A stretch of DNA of 64,000 nt, from assembly GCF_037392515.1 (NCBI RefSeq), contig NC_090290.1, positions 54,386,753 through 54,450,752 of the forward strand. Direction: 5' to 3'. This stretch comes from Haliotis asinina. Lineage: Eukaryota; Mollusca; Gastropoda; Lepetellida; Haliotidae. Under the pieces are notes generated by a model, which did not search any database, was not told the DNA's origin, and saw only the letters and a list, made by a program, of their open reading frames with translations. The position numbers were made by a program, and so were the translations under genes. Below are positions 57,921-64,000 of the stretch, one piece after another (position 1 is the stretch's first letter; each line of letters starts with the position of its first letter).

Positions 57921-58476
57921 ATAGGACAAATTGTATGGATAACAACTTCTTTATTGTGTGATAGCGACGTTTTGGTGCAGATTCTTGTACCGTTGTCAAG
58001 CATGAATGATGCATAAAATCCAGAACTTGTATATATATACTAATACAAACAATGGGATAACATAGTATACAGAGGAAACACACATGATAACCGGAGCAAC
58101 ATAATGCCATAATTGGGGAAACAGAAAGCTGGGGAAGCCAGTAGTAGACAAAGGATAGTGAATGGAAGCCAGACATGTACAAATAAAGGGGGGTTACAAT
58201 GAAGGAGGATGAGATGTTTATACAATAGATTGGGCTTGGTAGAGGAGTGCATCATAAGCAGATGGAATGAAGTATCCTTGGTCACGGTTGATGGTGGGCT
58301 TGTGGCGTTTGATGTGAATGGCTTCGGTGAGTTTGCGTTTGGTGAAGTCCGTTTGGTTGTTGGCTAGGATTGTGATGTCAACAACAACCAAACGGACTTG
58401 ACAGCGGTACAAGAATCTGCACCGAAACGTCGCTATCACACAATAAAGAAGTTGTTATCCATACAATTTGTCCTAT
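57921..58476 (-). mobile_element. Penelope-like element fragment, fold-back, with GIY-YIG remnant
   Basis: Arms 57921-58000 and 58397-58476 are inverted repeats of 80 bp with two differences. Each carries the tail CACACAATAAAGAAGTTGTT and, next to it, CTTGACA(A/G)CGG...ACC(G/A)AAACGTCGC. Between them the minus strand encodes ANNQTDFTKRKLTEAIHIKR then HKPTINRDQGY (about 58375-58250), the C-terminal part of the GIY-YIG endonuclease typical of Penelope-like elements. An inner perfect 18-bp palindrome (58345-58362 with 58382-58399) marks the join to the inverted right arm. Penelope-like elements are known for such inverted or tandem terminal copies. The reverse transcriptase is absent. Confidence 0.85.
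58218..58378 (-). pseudogene. GIY-YIG endonuclease C-terminal remnant
   Basis: About 53 residues ending SAYDALLYQAQSIV. The stretch LTEAIHIKRHKPTINRDQGY matches the conserved end of the GIY-YIG domain of Penelope-like proteins (EAIHI...P.LNRD.G pattern). The GIY and YIG motifs and everything before them are missing because the inverted arm begins here. The stop at 58218 is probably the element's natural stop. Confidence 0.78.
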
Positions 58477-59134
58477 ATAATTGTCACGTCAATTTAATTT
58501 AAATATCTTTATATTTACGATAGATCTTATATTTTTTGTTCGCAAGCCATATATCAACTTTCCTTCCTCAATATTGCACATCCCATTGCTCTGTACCCAA
58601 TATTTTGTAAGCAATAACAACATCCTCAGTTACAAGCTAGCCGGCATACAACCGTATCGAGAACTGACACCATGAACAGATCGATGCAGGGACTCAGACA
58701 TGTACTTGGCGATCAGTGGATAAGCGCATGCTCATTGCCAGCCTAAGTAAACTTGTCTCCCAACTCTACAGCATTGCTTCTCTTGTTTCTCCTCACAGCG
58801 TACCTGGACATCGACACCGCCACGCCCCTTGTATACATATCATTTACGTGTGGATATATAGACTTCTACACAAGAGGCTGTTTTCACTGGAATTTAATTG
58901 TGCAACTACCAACAGCGACAGACACGAGGTAAGTGCAGTTATTCCGACCATGCTTGTACCACAGGTCCTGGTCAGTCACGTGTGTCTGATTGATAGTTGT
59001 TGAGAGAAACCTCGTTAATGTGGACGAAATCGGCTTATGTAAGTCATCAAGAGTTAGAATAAAACTGAATATTGTCGGATACAGAGGAATGTCCGGTTAG
59101 TTCTACACTGTGTTTCCAATAGACGTGTTATAGT
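58477..59134. other. Region without a confirmed gene; one exon-like stretch
   Basis: Apart from the exon-like stretch at 58799-58928 I see no motif or repeat. Confidence 0.45.
58799..58928 (+). other. Candidate orphan exon, 130 bp
   Basis: Preceded by a strong polypyrimidine tract and acceptor (TTCTCTTGTTTCTCCTCACAG) and followed by a consensus donor (GAG, then GTAAGTG). Two of the three frames are open throughout. One reads YLDIDTATPLVYISFTCGYI then DFYTRGCFHWNLIVQLPTA, which looks protein-like but matches no family I can name. Without neighbours this could be chance, and I do not name a gene. Confidence 0.22.
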
Positions 59135-60035
59135 CGGGTTTCAGGATAAGGAAGAGGTCCTGACTAACAAGCTTCCGTGCTGACAAGTGACTTGTCCTAA
59201 CTGACAAGATTCAAACTAACAAGGGAATCGAAGTGTCCCGACTTACGAGATTCCACTAACAAGGGAGCTCGAGATATCCTAAATAGTGACGATGGGTGTC
59301 CTGACTAACGAGGTCCCAGTGACAATGGAAGTGTCCTGACTAACGAAGCCCCAGTGACATTGGAGGTGTCCTGACTAATGGGGTTCCATTGACACTGGAG
59401 GTGTCCTGACTAACGAAGCCCCAGTGACAATGGAGGTGTCCTGACTAATGAGGTTCCATTGACACTGGAGGTGTCCTGACTAACGAGGACCCTGTGATAA
59501 TGGAGATGTCCTGATTAAAGAAGTTCGACTGATAATGGAGGTGTCCTGACTAACGTGGTCCAAAAGTGTAGGGAGGTGTCCTGTCTAACGGAGTTTCACT
59601 GACAATGGAGGTGTCCTGACTAATGAAGTTCCACTGACAATAGAGATGTCCTGACTAACGAGATTTCACTGACAGTGGAGGTGTCCTGACTAATGAAGTT
59701 CCACTGACAATGAAGGTGTCCTTACTGAAGAGATTCCCCAGACATGGGATGTGTACTTTGACAAGGGAACTGTCCTGACTAACGAGGTTCCACAGAATAT
59801 AGACGTGTTCTGACTAATGAAGTGACATTGACAATCGAGGTGTTTGACTACCGAGGTTCCACAATGGAAATGTCCTGACTAACGAGGTTCCACTGACAAG
59901 GGTGTTGCCCTGACTAACGAGGTTCCATTGACTAGGGAAATGTCCAGACTAACGAGGTTCAATTGACTAGGGAGGTGTCTTTACAAACGCGGTGACACTG
60001 ACAAGGGAGGTGTCCTGACTAACGAGTTTCAAGTC
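59135..60035. repeat. 35-bp tandem array, about 20-25 degenerate units
   Basis: Unit GGAGGTGTCCTGACTAACGA followed by GGTTCCACTGACAAT. The first 150 bp and the last 300 bp are irregular, with units of variable length. The central part (about 59310-59480) is the most regular and shows alternation of GAAGCCCCAGTGACA and GAGGTTCCATTGACA units, that is, 70-bp dimers. 35 is not a multiple of three, so it is non-coding. Confidence 0.9.
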
Positions 60036-60358
60036 TAATGCTGCTGTCTGTCTATTGTTTTAATTGAAGCCTCGATTTAATGAGATGGTTGAGAGAGAAA
60101 TCTTTAAGTCACTAATCCTAGCCTTATTTTCACAGTATGCGTCACAGGCTCTTCTGTATTCTACACTACCTGGACACAGCTCGTTAAACAAAAATAAAAT
60201 GTTCAATTTGTCGTCGCCGACATCATATCCGTTGGGGTGATATGAAATTAACATAAATACGTGTCCCAAAATAAATGCACAGGTTATTGTCACCATGAGA
60301 AAGGGATATTTACATTACGAACTTAAGTTGATGAGAAGACCTTAAGCAACAATGTACG
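60036..60358. other. No recognisable feature
   Basis: Short frames only. Confidence 0.45.
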
Positions 60359-60588
60359 ATGTTTGTTATGGTATATGGTTACGGAGTGGGAATGTTGTCA
60401 AGGAGGACAGTAAATGGTGATAATTATGTTGATGGTAATGACGTTGATGCTGCTGTTGATCATGATGCTAGCGTTGTTAACTATGCTGACAGTGATAACG
60501 ACATTGTTCATGATAATAGTGTTGAAACTGATGTGGTCAATGAAGGGCATGATGACGATGATGATGATGATGGTGGTGGTGGTGGTGT

Positions 60589-60632
<44 letters not shown>

Positions 60633-60667
60633 AAAAGGCCAACAATGTGATGGATGTTTGGAACTGA
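60359..60667 (+). repeat. Trinucleotide-rich low-complexity block with a chance ORF
   Basis: (GAT)n, (GGT)n and (GCT)n runs between about 60548 and 60632. A 102-codon frame covers them and reads as runs of Asp, Gly and Ala; a second frame reads as Met, Val and Leu runs. Phase-independent openness is what triplet microsatellites give. I therefore annotate a repeat, not a gene. Confidence 0.7.
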
Positions 60668-60675
60668 TTAATGGA

Positions 60676-61472
60676 GATTTGATGGCGAGATATCGGAAAC
60701 TAGCAGGTGCGCGGACATTGGATCTATAGAGGAGTCAAACATTGACAGCCTGGATGATTTACATATTGAAGGATTCACTTTGTATTTCCAGCATAGAGAG
60801 AAAACAGTAAGGGAATCAGGGGGCGAGGTGTTGCAATAAGAGATAGATATGCTAAGTCTGTTGTGCCTGTTGGGGGTAATAGTGACTATCTAATCTGTAT
60901 TAAGGATTCTCTCACTTCTTGATATTGACAATCACATGTATAATGGAAATATTTATATTCCCCCAGAAGGTACCAGATATGTTTCTAATGATATATTTGA
61001 TATGTTAGAAGAATGTGTTAGGAACTATTTAGCGATGAGGGACTATTTAAGTATCGTGGGTGATTTTAATGTTAGAACTGTCACCACTGTCAGTTTGATG
61101 AGCACATCGTTGAGGAAATGAATATTGATTTGCCAGATATTACTTCAACCTTGGATTACCTGCTGAAAGGAGCTCCGAAGACAAAGAAACAAATTAACAA
61201 ATTTGGATCTGAAATGATTGCTGTATGGGCAATCCTGAATATGTTCATGTGAAATGGTAGGATAAGTAAAGATATATGTGTTCGCAAAACCACATGTAAG
61301 GATAGTTCAGTTAAAGACTATCTCATGTCATCAACTTTGGTTCTTCCCTTTTCAAAGGTTTTGAACAACAAAAATTCTAACCTCTATTTTCCGATGTTCA
61401 TTGTCCTATATTTTTCAGTGTGGGAAATGGGTCCGCGCACTTGCTAGTTTCCGATATCTCGCCCTCAAATCA
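60676..61472. repeat. Inverted repeat arms around a LINE endonuclease fragment
   Basis: The left arm 60676-60720 and right arm 61425-61472 share GGCGAGATATCGGAAACTAG and CAAGTGCGCGGAC-like sequence in opposite orientation, with a few differences. They enclose the endonuclease part of LINE copy C and separate it from the reverse transcriptase part. Confidence 0.8.
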
Positions 61473-63720
61473 GGTAAACCATAGTAATCACACCAACAGA
61501 CCAAGACGTTGCGAGATAGGATAGATTGATAAATTTCGTCAAACAATAAGAAACAAACAAACTGAAATAACAAACTGAAAGCTAACCACCCTGACTGAGC
61601 TTGTACAGTTAGCTCGTGAAGGTCACTGCGACCCAGAGCATGTCAACTCCCTCTCGGGTACTTCTTGATGTAGCTCGTGAAACGTTTGGTGTTAGACCCG
61701 TTCCCAAGAACAGACCTAGAAAATTTAAATATGCAAATAAATATAACAATGGTTTGGACCAGAATGTACAAAAATGAGCAACCAATTTCGTAAAGCTAAA
61801 AGAAAGTTTACAAAAAAATCACAGTCACAAATACGTGGATCTCAGCTGAGACAGATATCGAAAGCCTATGAACGTTGTATGAACAAATATATGAAAAACA
61901 TATGTATGACATGAACAGGCAATTCAGAATTAAATTTCAGAAGAAAGCTAAGCTAATCCGGGCGCTAAACCCAGTACCAAACCATCCACTGACACTTATT
62001 TTCACTATTATAAAGATCTAAATGAAGACAGATATAGAAATAATGGTGACAACTGCAGCCCTCAACAAGAAGCGAACTAAGTCACTTGGCTCTGACAGTT
62101 GAACCAACTGACGTACTACTCCCCGCTTTAGAAAAAATGTTTCAATTTAATACCAAACTCAGGGGTATTACTGGACTCATGTTAAAATGGTATTATCAAA
62201 CTAATATACTAGGGGAAAGGCAACCATCTAGGCGTAAACTCTTATCGCTCAATCACTATCTTCAGCTGTTTGGGCAAGCTGTTACCACCATTATTATGAA
62301 TACACGGTTAACTCATTAACTGGAGGTCAGTTGTATTGTGAATTCATCCCAAGCTGGATTCCGCAAAGGCCTCTAAACAACTGATAATATTTTTGTGTGA
62401 CACATAATACATCAAATTCTGAAAAGTTGAGAAAAAGTTATTTTGTGCATTTATTGATTTCACAAAGGCTTTTCAGACAGTATTGGGGGTAGCTGGTCTC
62501 TGCTTGAAACTAATTAAAATAAACGGACAATTTATGAGATTTGTTAAAATATGTGTCAGCAGCTCAAAACAGCCGTTCCGTCGACAGTGATATATCTTAT
62601 ATCAAAGGAATTCTTCCTTTAGAACTCAATTGTTAGGCAAGGAGAAACTCGATCGCCAATGCTGTTTTCGTTGTTTATGAACGATGATTGATGTAATCAA
62701 ACAGTTACCGCAGATAATGTTCCCCTTTCCATCACTTTCATATCATTGTTGTATGCTGATGATACTGTCCTTTTAAATGATAACCCATCAGTTTCTCACC
62801 AGTTTCATCGATTATAGTAAGAAGAGGAAACCAAATGTGATTGTCTCGAAAACAAAAATTGTGATATTTGGTGGTGGCTCCACAAAACATACAAAAGAAG
62901 TCATTCAAATTCGGAGATCGATATCTTAATACAGTAGACGATTACACATATCTTGGAATAACGTTTTGTATAAACAGAAGGCTTAAAAAGCTATTAACTG
63001 TCTGTCAGAACGTGCTATGAAAGCAATATTCTCTCTGTTACAAAAGGCTAGAAATGTTAATTAACCAACTGACTGTCTGTTATCAGCTTTCGACGCTATG
63101 GTTGTCCAGATACTATTGTATGGTTATGAGGTATTGGGTCAAGAAAAGCTTGTTACTCTTGAAAAGGTTCACCTAAAGTTTTTAAACATTTCGGCTGGTC
63201 TCAACACCTGTTTTCCTTCGCTCATGCTTTACGTTGAATTTGGAAGATGACCATTGCACGCACATAGCTATTTATAAAAGAGTTATTTCCTTCTGGCATA
63301 AACTTGCAAGCAGCATGAAGTCACGTAAACCTTTTAAATATTTAAGATACTGTAAAACATAATACCTGGTTTTCTTTTATCAAGTCAATTCTCGATACAT
63401 GTGGCGTCTCGTGTGTTTTTGAAAACCCGTCAATCTGCTCAACATCATGGCTTGCTTCAGTGGTTGATACAACAAATTAATTTCAACAATCATGACTCTC
63501 AGAAATAATTGCAAGTTCAAAAGGTGTACACTACAATTCTACCAATTCTACTATTTACCAATTTGACGTTTCAGACTAAAAATCCTAAGATTAAAACAGG
63601 CCGATATCTAGCAGTTCATGTGGAAGAACGTGTCTGTCAATTATTTTGTAACTCACCTGCTGTTGGTGACGAGTTTCAGTATTTACTGAAGTGCGAGACT
63701 CTCTCCGAACAGTAGCTGCA
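60726..63720 (+). mobile_element. Degraded LINE (EN-RT), copy C, nearly end to end
   Basis: Endonuclease pieces: SNIDSLDDLHIEGFTLYFQH and REKTVRESGG near 60735-60820, NIYIPPEGTRY near 60950, then YLSIVGDFNVRT near 61050. After the inverted arm come the linker residues FRKAKRKFTKKSQSQ near 61790 and, in other frames, IRALNPVPNHP near 61960. Reverse transcriptase: AFIDFTKAF-like residues near 62450, VRQGETRSPMLFSLFMND near 62630-62690, and LYADDTVLLND near 62755, where the catalytic YADD is intact. DDYTYLGITFCIN follows near 62940. The C-terminus near 63600-63710 reads GRYLAVHVEERVCQLFCN and VGDEFQYLLKCETL, a zinc-knuckle-like end usual for this LINE group. Many stops and shifts show that it is an old copy. 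No poly-A or target duplication was identified. Confidence 0.87.
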
Positions 63721-64000
63721 GCTGATTAATAGTTAGTAATGTACTAGTATCTGGCCAAATTTTATAAAAATTATAAGACTGCCCTATAAAAGTCTTAGAG
63801 AACTGAAAGACATCCACATTTGTCACTGTTATCTTAAAACTTTGCTGATTATGTCCATCAAGACTTTTCGTTTAATGTATTGTAACCATGTATGCATGTA
63901 CAGTTCTTATATACTCTATATTAATAATCGACTAATATATATGTGCGCAAGAATCAATGTATATAGCCATCTTGTGTCTGGCAATCATGTATCCTCATGT
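63721..64000. other. Probable LINE 3' flank
   Basis: AT-rich sequence following the LINE C-terminus. It may include the element's 3' untranslated region, but nothing in it identifies the end. Confidence 0.4.

Noticed and set aside
60359-60667. Acidic Asp/Gly/Ala-rich small protein
   Set aside because: Composed mainly of triplet microsatellites that stay open in more than one frame.
1-64000. LTR retrotransposons, retrovirus-like or Polinton-like fossils
   Set aside because: I found no long terminal direct repeats, gag/protease/integrase signatures, capsid or packaging-ATPase remnants; all reverse-transcriptase traces are of non-LTR type.
1-64000. CRISPR arrays, operons, ribosome binding sites
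   Set aside because: The window is eukaryotic; the direct repeats here are tandem minisatellites without unique spacers.

Overview
The window looks like non-genic DNA from a gastropod mollusc, most likely an abalone (Haliotis). The organism call rests on memory, not a search. The repeated SINE that starts ACCCGTGAAGGTCCC and ends in an (ACTC)n tail is one I recall as very abundant in abalone. The eukaryotic transposons, spliced transposon genes and roughly 40% GC agree with this. I recognise no host gene with confidence. There is no rRNA, no genuine tRNA gene and no CRISPR array. Open frames of about 100-146 codons outside the mobile elements are no longer than chance would give in 64 kb.

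Layout. 1-14.6 kb: unique-looking DNA, a 7-copy 84-bp minisatellite (5.0-5.6 kb), one copy of an unknown 400-bp dispersed repeat (6.67-7.06 kb) and SINE fragments. 14.6-16.2 kb: a complete Tc1-type transposon whose transposase has one in-frame stop. 16.9-21.5 kb: two degraded LINEs in opposite orientations, with an inverted-repeat unit carrying a tRNA-like SINE in front of the first and a perfect 37-bp palindrome at its broken 3' end. 22-42 kb: a SINE-rich desert with several insertions bounded by clear target-site duplications, plus second copies of two dispersed repeats. 43-44.2 kb: two minisatellites (42-bp and 30-bp units). 45.5-50.7 kb: a whole but decayed ISL2EU-type DNA transposon with about 70-bp terminal inverted repeats. 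It carries two convergent genes, a SWIM/YqaJ exonuclease-like gene and a THAP/DDE transposase. 51-54.7 kb: clustered tRNA-derived SINEs and a Penelope-like tail hairpin. 54.9-56.2 kb: a second Tc1-like element with an intact 326-residue transposase, the only intact gene I can defend. 57-58.5 kb: SINEs and a fold-back Penelope-like fragment with a GIY-YIG remnant. 59.1-60.0 kb: a 35-bp tandem array. 60.7-63.7 kb: a decayed LINE spanning endonuclease to C-terminus.

The elements show three transposition chemistries side by side: DDE cut-and-paste (two Tc1, one ISL2EU), target-primed non-LTR retrotransposition (LINEs and the SINEs they presumably mobilise) and Penelope-like retrotransposition. 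The two main SINE families share a 3' tail, which suggests that they borrow the same LINE machinery. The best leads are the two-gene ISL2EU element, the intact Tc1-like element, and the Penelope-like fold-backs with hammerhead-like cores.
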